Origin: Bacillus altitudinis 41KF2b | GTDB taxonomy: Bacteria > Bacillota > Bacilli > Bacillales > Bacillaceae | Assembly (NCBI RefSeq): GCF_000691145.1 | Contig: NZ_ASJC01000002.1 | Location: 186,001 to 250,000, forward strand | Reading direction: 5' to 3' | DNA length: 64,000 nucleotides | Part shown: positions 51,835 through 61,232 of the stretch, in pieces | Layout: the number at the start of each line of letters is the position of its first letter | How positions within the stretch are numbered: position 1 is the first letter of the stretch | Program-made: the position numbers and the translations under genes | The notes under the pieces: generated by a model | What the model was told of the DNA's origin: nothing | The model's input: the letters and a program-made list of their open reading frames with translations, nothing else | The model's database searches: none

Positions 51835-52857
51835 TTAGTTCGTTTTCATCAATAAGTAAATGAAGTAAGGTGCGCCTAAAGCAGAAACGACAAGTCCAAC
51901 GGGCACCTCTGATGGAGCAAGTATGACACGCCCAAGTGTATCTGCAAGTAATAACAGCAGTGCACCAATCATAGCGGACGCCGGGATCATTCCTTGATGT
52001 TTCGGACCAACTAGCTTTCTTGCGAGGTGTGGTGCCGCTAACCCTAGGAACGATATACTCCCTGCAACAGCGACACTTGCACCGGCTAATGCAACTGCAA
52101 TCAGCATGAGAAAACTTCTTTCTTTATGAACTGAAATCCCTAAGCCATAAGATATCTGATCACCCAAATTCATGATATTTAAGTAGCGTGCCCTCACCAT
52201 CGCTAATACAAGAAAAATCAGCATCCATGGCACGACTGATAAGACATATGTCCAGCTTGAGCCCCAAATACTTCCTGACAGCCACACAATGGCTTGGTTA
52301 AAATCATTTGGGCTCATCTTTAATTGAATGACTACAATTGCTGCCGAAAATGCAGCATTGATCCCAATACCAGTTAAAATCAATCGAACAGGCGTAATGC
52401 CCTTTTTCCACGCTAGCACATAAATGAGAAATGCAGCAAAGGCTGCACCTGCGAAAGCGAAAAGCGGCAGTACAAATATCGTAAAATCACCTAAGTTCGA
52501 CATCGAGCCCTGAAAGGCAAAGATAAACAAAACAACCGCAAAACCTGCACCCGCATTTACACCTAGAATGCCGGGATCAGCTAAACCATTTTGAGAAACA
52601 CCTTGCCAAATGGCACCTGATACAGCGATAGAAGCGCCAACAAGTAAAGCGATGACCATCCTTGGAAGTCTGAACTCGAATAATACAAGCTCATCCATTT
52701 CACTTCCGAGTCCAAAAAATGTTTTGAATGTATCCATCGGAGAAATCCTTATCTCTCCGGTATTTAAACTAATCAGGAACACAGCCACGATGGCTAAAAA
52801 GATCATGACCATCGTTCGTTTGTATTTCTTTTTCTTTGCCTGCTGCACCATTTCCAT
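51835..52857 (-). CDS. fhuG: FhuG, hydroxamate siderophore permease
   Basis: A 340-residue FecCD-type permease with about nine to ten helices and the FRLPRMVIALLVGASIAVSGAIWQG signature region. Its start codon abuts the fhuB stop (TAAATG), so the two permeases are translationally coupled and form a heterodimer. Confidence 0.93.
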   Translation of the reverse strand: MEMVQQAKKKKYKRTMVMIFLAIVAVFLISLNTGEIRISPMDTFKTFFGLGSEMDELVLFEFRLPRMVIALLVGASIAVSGAIWQGVSQNGLADPGILGVNAGAGFAVVLFIFAFQGSMSNLGDFTIFVLPLFAFAGAAFAAFLIYVLAWKKGITPVRLILTGIGINAAFSAAIVVIQLKMSPNDFNQAIVWLSGSIWGSSWTYVLSVVPWMLIFLVLAMVRARYLNIMNLGDQISYGLGISVHKERSFLMLIAVALAGASVAVAGSISFLGLAAPHLARKLVGPKHQGMIPASAMIGALLLLLADTLGRVILAPSEVPVGLVVSALGAPYFIYLLMKTN

Positions 52858-53910
52858 TTAAATTCCGCTCCTTTCACGTCTCGCTAAATATAAGAAGAAA
52901 GGAACGCCTATAATGGCTGTAATGGCACCAACTGGCGTTTCAAACGGCGCATTGACAAGCCTTGCCGCAATGTCTGCATAAATGAGCAAAATAGCCCCTA
53001 AAATAGCTGAGCAAGGTATAATCCAGCGATAGTCAACGCCGACCAAGAAACGCGTAACATGAGGAATCACAAGCCCGATAAAGCCAATAGAACCTGCAAC
53101 TGACACGGCTGCACCTGTTAAAAGGATCACGACCAATATGCCAAGTACCTTGACTGTTCGTGTATATTGTCCAAGCCCTTTTGCTAATTCATCGCCCAAG
53201 CTTAAAACCGTAATGGAGCGGGCAAGAACCATAGCGATGATCAGTCCTACAACCGCAACTGGAATGATGATCTTAATATTGCTCCAATTTACCCCAGCCA
53301 CACCGCCTGCGTACCAAAAACTCATATCTTGCGCGACGTCAAATCGAATGGCAATCGCTGAGGATATTGAGCTTAAAAGTGCGCCAACAGCCGTACCGGC
53401 TAATGCGAGTTTTACAGGAGTAAGCCCCCCTTTTGAAAGGGTTCCAACCCCAAATACAATAGAAGCACCGAGTGCGGCACCCAAAAATGACCAAAGAATT
53501 AATGTAAAAGAAGATTGGCCTGGGAAAAAAGCAAACGCAATGGCAATCGCAAATGCAGAGCCATTTGTCACACCCATGATTTCAGGAGACGCAAGCGCAT
53601 TTCTTGTCATGCCTTGCATGATGGCACCCGATACTGCTAAAAAGGCACCGACAAGTGCGGCACCAACTGTACGCGGCAGCCTCAGTTCCCTAATGATTTG
53701 ATGTGAGGTTTGTTGTGAGTCAAAATGAAAGACGGCTTCCCATACCGTGTGTAAATGAATGTTTGCCGCTCCTAGCGATACTGATAAAAAAAGACCGAAT
53801 GCTAAAGCAATGATTCCTATGATGACAACAGCTGCTGTACCAAAAGGCTTTGTCACAATATCTATCGCATCATCTTTAGCTGACAGCTGTTTATTCGATT
53901 GTGAGCCCAA
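52858..53910 (-). CDS. fhuB: FhuB, hydroxamate siderophore permease
   Basis: A 350-residue FecCD-type permease with the LRLPRTVGAALVGAFLAVSGAIMQG signature and SIGFIGLVIPHVTRFLVG. It is the first gene of fhuBGC, divergent from fhuD. GGAAAGGAAGAG precedes the start. A perfect Fur box lies 42 bases upstream, after an extended -10 (TGATATACT). Confidence 0.93.
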   Translation of the reverse strand: MGSQSNKQLSAKDDAIDIVTKPFGTAAVVIIGIIALAFGLFLSVSLGAANIHLHTVWEAVFHFDSQQTSHQIIRELRLPRTVGAALVGAFLAVSGAIMQGMTRNALASPEIMGVTNGSAFAIAIAFAFFPGQSSFTLILWSFLGAALGASIVFGVGTLSKGGLTPVKLALAGTAVGALLSSISSAIAIRFDVAQDMSFWYAGGVAGVNWSNIKIIIPVAVVGLIIAMVLARSITVLSLGDELAKGLGQYTRTVKVLGILVVILLTGAAVSVAGSIGFIGLVIPHVTRFLVGVDYRWIIPCSAILGAILLIYADIAARLVNAPFETPVGAITAIIGVPFFLYLARRERSGI

Positions 53911-53951
53911 AACCAGTCTCTTCCTTTCCGTTCATATCTATTCGTTATTAG

Positions 53952-53966
53952 TGATAATGATTATCA
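53952..53966. promoter_or_regulatory. Fur box, fhuB side
   Basis: TGATAATGATTATCA matches the 7-1-7 Fur consensus exactly. It lies just downstream of a -10-like TATACT (minus strand, 53979-53984), so Fur would block fhuB initiation. Confidence 0.95.
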
Positions 53967-54127
53967 ATCTCGGAGTCTAGTATATCACTTTCTTCACGTT
54001 TTGAAATCCTTGTTCTGATAAATTTCTTTATTTTCATCAAAAAACCGGGAGAATTTCACCATTTTCATTTTGGTCATAAAATAGCCGATGCATTTTTTCT
54101 TCTATCATGTTAAGATATAATCGCGAA

Positions 54128-54142
54128 TGAGAATCATTATCA
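54128..54142. promoter_or_regulatory. Fur box, fhuD side
   Basis: TGAGAATCATTATCA differs from the consensus by one base. It lies directly downstream of the -10-like TATAAT (54116-54121) and 28 bases before the fhuD start. Confidence 0.9.
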
Positions 54143-54169
54143 TAAACAATTGAATAGGAGCGAACTTTT

Positions 54170-55108
54170 GTGAAAAAACGAACTGGACTTCTTTTGATTT
54201 CCTTCATGACCCTTATGATTTTTACTGCTGCTTGCGGCAGCACTTCCAATAAAGAATCGGGAGCCAAAAAAAATGCCACGATCACCTATCAAGATGTAAA
54301 GGGTGAAGTGAAACTGCCTCAAAACCCACAACGAATTGTGCTTCTGGCGGAAAGCTATTACGGGGATCTCGTCACACTCGGCAAAACCCCAATTGCTGCC
54401 ACTGCGCCCATCTTTAAAAACCCTTTCTATAAAGGGAAAACAGATGGAGTGAAAAATCTCGGAAAATCTCCCTCTGTTGAGAAAGTAGCCTCTTTGAAGC
54501 CAGATATGATCATTGCTTGGGGAGAAGATGAGAAATTTGATCAATACAAAAAAATTGCACCTACAGTTGCCATTCAATACAATCAATATTCGTTTAAAGA
54601 CCAGCTAAAAGAATTCGGTAAAATGACAGGCACATCAAAAAAAGCAACGGATTGGATCACAAAATGGGATGCCAAAATTGCTGAAGTGAAACCAAAAGTA
54701 ACAAAAGCTGTAGGAAACAAAACCGTTTCGATCGTATCACCATTCGATAAGGGCATTTACATTTTCGGTAACACTTTTGCACGCGGTGGTGAAATCATTT
54801 ATGACGAGCTGAAATTAAAAGCTCCGAAGGCCGTCCAAAAAGAAGCCATCGACAGTGGTGTCGGTTATGCAAACATTTCTCTTGAAAAGCTTCCAGAATT
54901 TGCAGGTGATTATATTTTCACAAGCCCATGGAGTGGATCAAAAAGTAATGGCGATCAAGTGTATAAAAGCAGCATCTGGGCATCACTTCCTGCTGTCCAA
55001 AACAAACGCGTATTTGAAACAGATACAGTCGGTTACTTCTTTAATGACCCTGTGTCACTAGAAGGTCAGCTCGAATTTATTGTGGATCAATTAACATCTG
55101 CCTCATAA
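54170..55108 (+). CDS. fhuD: FhuD, hydroxamate siderophore-binding lipoprotein
   Basis: A 312-residue substrate-binding lipoprotein. The signal peptide runs to the lipobox TAAC with Cys22; a Lys-rich linker and the class III two-lobe fold with a long backbone helix follow (NPQRIVLLAESYYGDLVTLG, KPDMIIAWGED). It binds ferrichrome-type iron hydroxamates and passes them to FhuBGC. The start is GTG at 54170, nine bases after AGGAG. Divergent from fhuBGC and under its own Fur box. Confidence 0.93.
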   Translation: MKKRTGLLLISFMTLMIFTAACGSTSNKESGAKKNATITYQDVKGEVKLPQNPQRIVLLAESYYGDLVTLGKTPIAATAPIFKNPFYKGKTDGVKNLGKSPSVEKVASLKPDMIIAWGEDEKFDQYKKIAPTVAIQYNQYSFKDQLKEFGKMTGTSKKATDWITKWDAKIAEVKPKVTKAVGNKTVSIVSPFDKGIYIFGNTFARGGEIIYDELKLKAPKAVQKEAIDSGVGYANISLEKLPEFAGDYIFTSPWSGSKSNGDQVYKSSIWASLPAVQNKRVFETDTVGYFFNDPVSLEGQLEFIVDQLTSAS

Positions 55109-55110
55109 AA

Positions 55111-55144
55111 AAATACGTTTCTCCAATGCTGGAGAAACGTATTT
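55111..55144. terminator. Bidirectional terminator between fhuD and yvsH
   Basis: AAATACGTTTCTCC, loop AATGCT, GGAGAAACGTATTT: a perfect 14 bp stem between the convergent genes. Confidence 0.92.
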
Positions 55145-55145
55145 C

Positions 55146-56555
55146 TTATACTGTACCTTTGGCAAATTTTTTGGACATGAATGGGTAAAGTAAAATGCCA
55201 ACTAAAAACAATCCAATACCAAGACCAAATGTTTTTAAATCAGCTGTGCCTGAAATAATGACCCAAGCGGAATACCCCATGGCCACAAGCGCAATGATCC
55301 CGTCTCTTGTCCGATTTCCTTTTTGGAGCTCATATGTGTCACCTTGCATGATGACCTTAAAGCTGTAGATCGACGACACGATATACGGAATGAGATACGC
55401 AAGTGTCGCTGATGTTGTTAAGAAAGTAAAGGCTTCATTAATCGTACGTGACATGACTGAGAAAATAAACAGCTGTGACATGATATTTGTGACAGTCAAA
55501 GCAAAAACAGGACTGCCTTTTTTGTTTGTTTTTGCAAACACTGCTGGGAAATCGCCAGCCTTTGCTGCTTGATAAGGGACTTCAGAACCAAGCAAAATCC
55601 AGCCGAGCATCGAACCAAATAAACAAATGATCGCAAGAAGTGCCATGACAATGCCGCCAGCCGGTCCGATAATCAGCTGAAGCACGTCTACGAATGGTTT
55701 ATCAGAACCTTGCAATTGATCATGCGGCAGAACGCCCATTGTAATCAAGGTAATAATCATATAAATAGACAGTGCAATTAAAAGTCCTGTAATCGTCGCA
55801 CGTTTGACATCACGCTGCGAGGAGGCTCTTCCTGATAAAATGACAGCAGATTCAATGCCGATAAATGCCCATAGTGTGGAAATGGCCGCATGATGAATTT
55901 GGCCTCCAAGTCCGAGCACTCCTTCACCACTTGCTGCTTCAACAGGGAAGTAATAATGTTCAAATAATGCTGTTTGGAATGCAAATAAGCCTGCGACAAT
56001 AAAAAGGACGAATCCAAGCACCTTTGAAAAGGTCGTAATAAAATTCAGCTTACTTGCTGCGCTTAAGCTTGTAATTAAAATCGTATGAGTCCCCCATAGA
56101 AGGATTGTACATACGATAAACGTTGTGAGCTGACCAAGTGTGATCGCTTCTTTTCCAAAAGTAAAGATCTCCGTTTTCACGGTTAAAATTGGGAAAAAGG
56201 TTGTTAAATAACCAGCTAGGCTTGTGATAATGGCGACATTACTAATCCAGCTTGCCACCCAATATCCCCAAACCATTGTAAAACCGGCTGCTTTTCCTTT
56301 TTTCGGATCTTTAAAAAGCGCTCTTGCATAGCTTTGTGGTCCAGCTGTCAGCTGCGGTTTATGAATGGACAAATGTCCAAACACAAAGGCAATCATCAGT
56401 ACGCCGCCACCTGTGACAAGCCATGCCATCGTCACACCTAAAGGACTTGCATGCTGGGCAAGTGTACTAGGCAGCATAAAGATGCCTGAACCTACCATAT
56501 TTCCGACGACAAAAGCCGTCAATAACCAAAAACCCCATTTTTTTGTCTGTTCCAT
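55146..56555 (-). CDS. yvsH: YvsH, lysine-type amino-acid transporter (APC family)
   Basis: A 469-residue transporter with about twelve helices of the basic amino acid/polyamine antiporter branch of the APC family (FVVGNMVGSGIFMLPSTLA in the first helix, AFIGIESAVILSGRA in helix 6). The ATG at 56555 follows GGAGGTAC; the frame is open further upstream into the leader. A lysine riboswitch with its own terminator in the 5' leader shows that lysine controls expression and supports lysine as substrate. Confidence 0.93.
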   Translation of the reverse strand: MEQTKKWGFWLLTAFVVGNMVGSGIFMLPSTLAQHASPLGVTMAWLVTGGGVLMIAFVFGHLSIHKPQLTAGPQSYARALFKDPKKGKAAGFTMVWGYWVASWISNVAIITSLAGYLTTFFPILTVKTEIFTFGKEAITLGQLTTFIVCTILLWGTHTILITSLSAASKLNFITTFSKVLGFVLFIVAGLFAFQTALFEHYYFPVEAASGEGVLGLGGQIHHAAISTLWAFIGIESAVILSGRASSQRDVKRATITGLLIALSIYMIITLITMGVLPHDQLQGSDKPFVDVLQLIIGPAGGIVMALLAIICLFGSMLGWILLGSEVPYQAAKAGDFPAVFAKTNKKGSPVFALTVTNIMSQLFIFSVMSRTINEAFTFLTTSATLAYLIPYIVSSIYSFKVIMQGDTYELQKGNRTRDGIIALVAMGYSAWVIISGTADLKTFGLGIGLFLVGILLYPFMSKKFAKGTV

Positions 56556-56702
56556 TTTCGTACCTCCGTTATATTCACTTTGGACCAGACCCGGCAGTAT
56601 CTTCATTGATATATTTGTGAAGCAATGACTTGCATTCTTTATGTTCATGTTGGGTCACTTTCTTACCAGCATACCCTTTTCTTAGGCAATCAGAACATAA
56701 AA

Positions 56703-56730
56703 AAAAGCCTGAACAAAAGTCCATGCTTTT
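56703..56730 (-). terminator. Riboswitch-controlled terminator of yvsH
   Basis: Minus strand AAAAGC-A-TGGAC, loop TTTT, GTTCA-G-GCTTTT, then TTTTATG: an 11-pair stem with one mismatch. It sits 22 bases after the lysine aptamer. Confidence 0.87.
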
Positions 56731-56752
56731 CAAAACATACACCTTGATCTCC

Positions 56753-56920
56753 GGATAGCCCTCCACGCTTCAAAGACGTGGCAGTCCTGCATTTGTTCAA
56801 TGCAGACCCAGCATAAAGAAAGTTGGAGCTCTCTCTACACTTCGGCGCTGATGCCTTTTTTCTCATGATCAACGATTCCATCTCTCCCATGAGTGACTCA
56901 TCATCCGCGCAACCTCTACC
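56753..56920 (-). ncRNA. Lysine riboswitch (L box) aptamer
   Basis: About 168 nucleotides upstream of yvsH. Minus-strand landmarks in order are GGTAGAGGTTGCGC, GATGATGAGT, GCGCCGAAG, TGCTGGGTCTGCATT, GCAGGACTGCCACG and GGAGGGCTATCC, the conserved segments of the L box. The next structure is an intrinsic terminator, so lysine binding should stop transcription. A sigma-A promoter with TTGACA (56990-56995) and a weak -10 17 bases later lies at the proper distance upstream. Confidence 0.93.
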
Positions 56921-57009
56921 TCACTGAGACATAGCGTGAGGATTTCTATTCATTTTTACTACACGAAGATTATCAAACATTCTCATATCTGTCAAAGGGA
57001 AAAACATAG

Positions 57010-57042
57010 AAAAAAGGCAGAGAAATGATTCTCCGCCTTTCT
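57010..57042 (-). terminator. Terminator of sspJ
   Basis: Minus strand AAAGGCGGAGAA, loop TCAT, TTCTCTGCCTTT, then TTTTC: a 12 bp stem with one G-U pair. Confidence 0.88.
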
Positions 57043-57048
57043 GCCAGC

Positions 57049-57192
57049 TTATTGATGGTTGTTTTTCTTCTTTTGGACAGCTTCCTGAAGCGGATCGCCT
57101 GCTAGTTCTTTACTTGCTTCTTCTAACAGCTGATCTACCTGCTGATGGTCTTTCTCGCTTTTCGCCTTTTTATCCTTTTGGAAAAATGACAT
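57049..57192 (-). CDS. sspJ: SspJ, small acid-soluble spore protein J
   Basis: A 47-residue basic, hydrophilic protein: MSFFQKDKKAKSEKD at the N-terminus and DPLQEAVQKKKNN at the C-terminus, closely similar to B. subtilis SspJ, which lies at the same chromosomal position between yvsH and yvsG. It is a minor spore-core protein made in the forespore under sigma-G. GGGGGGAAATAGCG precedes the ATG at 57192. It has its own terminator. Confidence 0.88.
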   Translation of the reverse strand: MSFFQKDKKAKSEKDHQQVDQLLEEASKELAGDPLQEAVQKKKNNHQ

Positions 57193-57274
57193 CGCTATTT
57201 CCCCCCTTTTCTTAAAATGCCTTTGCCTGTTTAATTTGTGCTACAGCGCTCAGCATTATACAAAGAGGAGCGGT

Positions 57275-57703
57275 TCATTCATCGTGAAAGGTCTGTCTCA
57301 TTTTTTGCAAATACGTTAGAAAGGTTTTTAAGTCTTCCTCTGTGAAGTCTGACATCATATGCTGAATTACCTTTCCAAAAAGACGTGTATGCTTTTCGTA
57401 AATAGCCAGCCCTTTTTCCGTGGCTTCTAGCCGGACAAGGGAATGATCGTCCTTGTCCCTTTCTCTCTGAATGTAGCCTTGCTCACATAATTTATTGAGG
57501 GCAATAGAAGCGGCACCTGGGTTGAGAGAGAGTCTTTGTTTGAGCTCTTCAGCATGTGATACTTTTCCTTGTATCAATATAGAAAGAGCATATATCTGTG
57601 GAGGCGTGATGTCTTTTTCTAACTCAAGTAACTTGCGGTTTAATTTACGGCTGACTTCATAATGTACAAGAACAATTTCTTTTAAAATGTCTGCATTACT
57701 CAT
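57275..57703 (-). CDS. MarR-family transcriptional regulator
   Basis: A 142-residue winged-helix regulator. The recognition region is LKQRLSLNPGAASIALNKLCEQGYIQRERDKDDHSLVRLEATEKG, with the wing DKDDHSLVRL. Dimerisation helices lie at both ends. AAGGATGCG precedes the start. I do not recall a B. subtilis gene at this position, so it may be an insertion relative to that species. The divergent yvsG or its own promoter are possible targets. The effector is unknown. Confidence 0.87.
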   Translation of the reverse strand: MSNADILKEIVLVHYEVSRKLNRKLLELEKDITPPQIYALSILIQGKVSHAEELKQRLSLNPGAASIALNKLCEQGYIQRERDKDDHSLVRLEATEKGLAIYEKHTRLFGKVIQHMMSDFTEEDLKTFLTYLQKMRQTFHDE

Positions 57704-57874
57704 CCGAATCGCATCCTTATCGTTAGTGTCAACATGACTTCCTTCTTATTATAGAATGTTTTTCCAAACAACCAACTATTTTATCCCATTTTTCTTTAGA
57801 AATAAGCCTTGCTGAATGGATTCACCCTTGATATAGTGAGTACTTGAACAAAAAACAGAACAGGAGTACGCATC

Positions 57875-58366
57875 ATGACAGGAAAAACACATATTATGGG
57901 CGGAATTGCCGCCTCCACAGCCGTCGCCTATTATTACGGATTCGAACCAGTGACGATGGCTGCTGCAGGATCAGTAGGTGCCCTCATCCCAGATCTATGT
58001 CATACGAAAAGCAAAATCGGCAGGAAATTCCCGCTCCTTTCCACACTGATCAGTAGTGTGTTCGGGCACCGCACCTTTACACATAGTTTATTATTTCTGC
58101 TGATCATTTATTTTATTGCGACAACATACATTCCAAATGACAGCCTCAGTACCGGGTTACTAGTTGGGATGGCAAGCCACCTCATCCTTGATGCAGGCAC
58201 AGTGAACGGTATTAAATTTTTGTTCCCCGCGACCATAAAAGTACGTCTCCCCTTTTATGTCAAAACAGGCAGCACAGGAGAACAAGTCGTACTAGCTGCT
58301 CTGACCATTGTCACCTGCTATTACATGGCTGTCATTTGCGGAATATCCATCCCATTGCCGTTTTAG
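57875..58366 (+). CDS. yvsG: YvsG, DUF457 membrane-bound metal-dependent hydrolase family
   Basis: A 163-residue membrane protein of the YdjM/DUF457 family. The N-terminal GKTHIMGGIAAST and FGHRTFTHSLLFLL carry the conserved His residues presumed to bind metal; three to four hydrophobic segments follow. Enzymatic activity is not established for the family. CAGGAG precedes the ATG. It lies upstream of yvgJ on the same strand, as in B. subtilis apart from the inserted MarR gene. Confidence 0.88.
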   Translation: MTGKTHIMGGIAASTAVAYYYGFEPVTMAAAGSVGALIPDLCHTKSKIGRKFPLLSTLISSVFGHRTFTHSLLFLLIIYFIATTYIPNDSLSTGLLVGMASHLILDAGTVNGIKFLFPATIKVRLPFYVKTGSTGEQVVLAALTIVTCYYMAVICGISIPLPF

Positions 58367-58489
58367 AAAAAGAAAAAAGAGTTTTGCAAAAAAGCAGGAT
58401 ATGAATTGATCATTCCTCATTTTTTTAGTAGTTTTAAGATAAGTGTTTTTGCCTTGCAGCTGAATACAGAATGGTGAGGAGCTACATAA

Positions 58490-60340
58490 ATGAAAGCGTT
58501 TTTCAAAAATCACTGGTTTTTAGTGTACTCCATCCTCTTTATGTGGATGAAAACATACATCATTTATCAATTCGGATTTCATATACGAACGGCCAATCTG
58601 TTTCACGAGTGGCTGCTTTTGATCAATCCACTTAGCTTTTTGCTCCCTTTGTTTGGGATTGCTCTTTTCTTAAATGAAACGAAACAAAAGGTCTTTTTAT
58701 TGACCACAAATTTTATTTTGACAGCCATTTTGATATCGAATACGATCTTTTACGGTTTTTATATTGATTTCATTACCATTCCTGTCTTATTTCAAGCAAA
58801 GAATATGGGAGATATGGGCAGCAGTATGACTGAATTGTTTCATCCGCTATTTATACTCATGCTGATTGATTTTGTGGTGCTGGCATGGCTCTTAAAACGG
58901 AAACCGTTATCACCAAAAGCGTCTTTTAAGACGATCAAAACATACTATGTGGTTTGCTGCAGTTTTCTATTGTTCCATGTCAGCTCAGCCATGATGGATC
59001 ACCCTCGATTTTTGACAAGCTCATATGATCGAGAAGTCATTGTACGCAACCTTGGGCTGTTTCAATTCCATTTGTATGACGGTGCCGCTCAAACAGCACG
59101 TATTGGACAAAAAGCCTTTGCTGACGAAGATACACTTTCAACAGTGGCAAACTACACAAAAGCTGATTACAGTGCACCGAATGAAGACTATTTTGGACTT
59201 GCTAAAGGCAAAAATGTCGTGTTCATTTCACTTGAATCAACACAGCAATTTGTCATGAATCAAAAGGTGAATGGACAATACATCACCCCATTTTTAAATC
59301 AACTTGCCAAAAAAAGCTTCTATTTCGATGAATTTTATCAGCAGACAGAGCAAGGCAAAACGTCGGACTCAGAGTTTATCGTCGCAAACTCCCTCTATCC
59401 ATCTAGCAGTGGCGCTGTCTTTTTCACAGCGAGTGACAACGAATATGACACACTGTACAAGCAATTGAAAAAAGAGAATTATCAATCCGTCCAATTTCAT
59501 GCGAATAATAAAACGTTCTGGAATCGTGATGTGATGTATGAATCTCTTGGGATTGACCGCTTTTATGATGTCGATTCATTTGATGTCAATGAACAGAATT
59601 CGACTGGCTGGGGCTTAAAAGATATCGACTTTTTTGACCAATCCATTGATTATTTAAAAAAGCTGAAGGCGCCTTATTACAGCACGTTTATTACCTTAAC
59701 CAATCACTTCCCATTTGAAATTGATCCAAAGGATCAGTTCATTGATGAATATGATTCGACTAGCACCATTTTAAACCGCTATGTGACCACCGTCCGCTAT
59801 CAAGATGAAGCCATCAAAAGGTTCTTTGAACGAATGAAAGAAGAAGGACTATATGAAAATACAATGTTTGTCCTGATGGGAGACCACTATGGCATTTCAG
59901 AAGCACATCATGAGGCAATGGCAGAGCTGCTGAAGCAGGATGAAATCACACCGTTTGATGCGGTTAAACTGCAGCGGGTCCCTTTTTTGATTTACATTCC
60001 TGGGGTGACAGACGAGGCCCCTCAAACCATTTCTGAAACAGCCGGTCAAATGGATGTCAAACCGACACTTCTTCATTTACTCGGCATTGAATCAAAAGAT
60101 GCCATTCAATTTGGAAATGACCTTTTCTCCAATGAGCGTACACCGTTCGCTGTGCTGAGAAATGGAAACTTTATTACAGATGATTATCTTTATACAAAGA
60201 ACACGTGCTATGATCAAAAAACAAAACAACCTGTTGAAGAAGATGAAGTATGCCAGCCTTATATAGAAAAAGCCAATAAAGAGCTGTCTCTATCAGATAA
60301 AGTGATCAACGGGAACTTACTACGTTTTTATCAGCATTAA
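58490..60340 (+). CDS. yvgJ: YvgJ, lipoteichoic acid synthase-like enzyme (LTA primase type)
   Basis: A 616-residue enzyme of the LtaS family. Five N-terminal membrane helices (about residues 10-165) are followed by an extracellular sulfatase-fold domain. The catalytic Thr is in EQGKTSDSEF, with metal-binding residues in FISLESTQQF and GDHYGISEAHHE. B. subtilis YvgJ adds the first glycerol phosphate to the glycolipid anchor (primase). GTGAGGAG lies upstream. It ends at a terminator and is preceded by yvsG with a 123-base gap. Confidence 0.93.
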   Translation: MKAFFKNHWFLVYSILFMWMKTYIIYQFGFHIRTANLFHEWLLLINPLSFLLPLFGIALFLNETKQKVFLLTTNFILTAILISNTIFYGFYIDFITIPVLFQAKNMGDMGSSMTELFHPLFILMLIDFVVLAWLLKRKPLSPKASFKTIKTYYVVCCSFLLFHVSSAMMDHPRFLTSSYDREVIVRNLGLFQFHLYDGAAQTARIGQKAFADEDTLSTVANYTKADYSAPNEDYFGLAKGKNVVFISLESTQQFVMNQKVNGQYITPFLNQLAKKSFYFDEFYQQTEQGKTSDSEFIVANSLYPSSSGAVFFTASDNEYDTLYKQLKKENYQSVQFHANNKTFWNRDVMYESLGIDRFYDVDSFDVNEQNSTGWGLKDIDFFDQSIDYLKKLKAPYYSTFITLTNHFPFEIDPKDQFIDEYDSTSTILNRYVTTVRYQDEAIKRFFERMKEEGLYENTMFVLMGDHYGISEAHHEAMAELLKQDEITPFDAVKLQRVPFLIYIPGVTDEAPQTISETAGQMDVKPTLLHLLGIESKDAIQFGNDLFSNERTPFAVLRNGNFITDDYLYTKNTCYDQKTKQPVEEDEVCQPYIEKANKELSLSDKVINGNLLRFYQH

Positions 60341-60363
60341 AAGCTGCCCTCTGGCGGCTTTTT
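60339..60363 (+). terminator. Terminator of yvgJ
   Basis: AAAAGCTGCC, loop CTCT, GGCGGCTTTTT, then CTTTTC. The stem is 10 bp with one mismatch. Confidence 0.85.
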
Positions 60364-60455
60364 CTTTTCTCTTTTCCTGAAAACCTATGAATGGTCAAAT
60401 AAGTTTGATTATAATAAAGGATACACATGATGTTGAATGATAAAGAGGTGTGATC

Positions 60456-61232
60456 ATGAAATATTTATTCTTAACCTACGTCACCATCTGTTTGCTCCTG
60501 ACTGGGTGTCAAACGGAGTCGACGTCATCAGATCAAAGCAAAAAGACAGAACTTGTGATTTCAGCGGCGGCAAGCCTGCAGGATGCTTTGAAAGAGATTG
60601 AATCTGCCTATGAAGATGATCATCCAAACGTGAAACTAACGAATAATTTCGGGTCATCAGGTGCATTGAAGCAGCAAATCGCTCAAGGAGCAAAAGCGGA
60701 TCTCTTCTTCTCAGCAGCTGAAGAGCCTTTTGATGACCTTGTTCAATCTGGCGACATCGATCAGGATCATACAAAGGATGCCATACAAAATGAGCTTGTT
60801 CTCATCGTGCCAAAAGAAGGTTCCTCTTCTATCAAAACCTTCCGCGATGTTCAGCACATAAAAGGAAAGATAGCGCTTGGCACACCTGAATCTGTTCCTG
60901 CTGGTACATATGCAAAAGAGATTTTCACAAAACTGAATATATGGGTCCAAGTGAAACAGAACGCTGTCTATGGCAAGGATGTTCGTCAAGTATTAAACTA
61001 TGTCGAAACAGGAAATGTGGAAGCTGGTGTCGTGTATAAGACGGACGCGCTCGTTTCTCGCAAAGTAAAGATAGTAGATGAGGCAAATCAGGACATGCAT
61101 TCCCCCATCATTTATCCAGTTGGCATTGTCAAACAGACTGAACATATGAAGGAAGCGAAAGCATTTTTTCAATATCTCCAATCAGATCCAGCCGCAGCGA
61201 TTTTTAAAAAGTACGGCTTTCAAGTGAAATAA
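60456..61232 (+). CDS. modA: ModA (YvgL), molybdate-binding lipoprotein
   Basis: A 258-residue molybdate/tungstate-binding protein of the ModA family. Signal with lipobox LTGC (Cys18), then VISAAASLQDALKEIESAY, NFGSSGALKQQIAQGAKADLF and TGNVEAGVVYKTDA, which supply the oxyanion-binding Ser and Tyr residues. The ATG at 60456 has AGAGGTG upstream. It overlaps modB by one base (TAATG). A TATAAT lies at 60410-60415. Confidence 0.93.
   Translation: MKYLFLTYVTICLLLTGCQTESTSSDQSKKTELVISAAASLQDALKEIESAYEDDHPNVKLTNNFGSSGALKQQIAQGAKADLFFSAAEEPFDDLVQSGDIDQDHTKDAIQNELVLIVPKEGSSSIKTFRDVQHIKGKIALGTPESVPAGTYAKEIFTKLNIWVQVKQNAVYGKDVRQVLNYVETGNVEAGVVYKTDALVSRKVKIVDEANQDMHSPIIYPVGIVKQTEHMKEAKAFFQYLQSDPAAAIFKKYGFQVK

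Noticed and set aside
53138-53701. 187-codon frame on the plus strand opposite fhuB
   Set aside because: Antisense shadow of a strongly supported FecCD permease; low-complexity Ala/Thr/Pro composition from reverse reading of membrane-helix codons.
56575-56766. 63-codon minus-strand frame in the yvsH leader with CxxC and HxHxxC
   Set aside because: Its GTG start is inside the riboswitch and an internal ATG is inside the terminator stem; neither has a ribosome binding site. Kept only as an observation.
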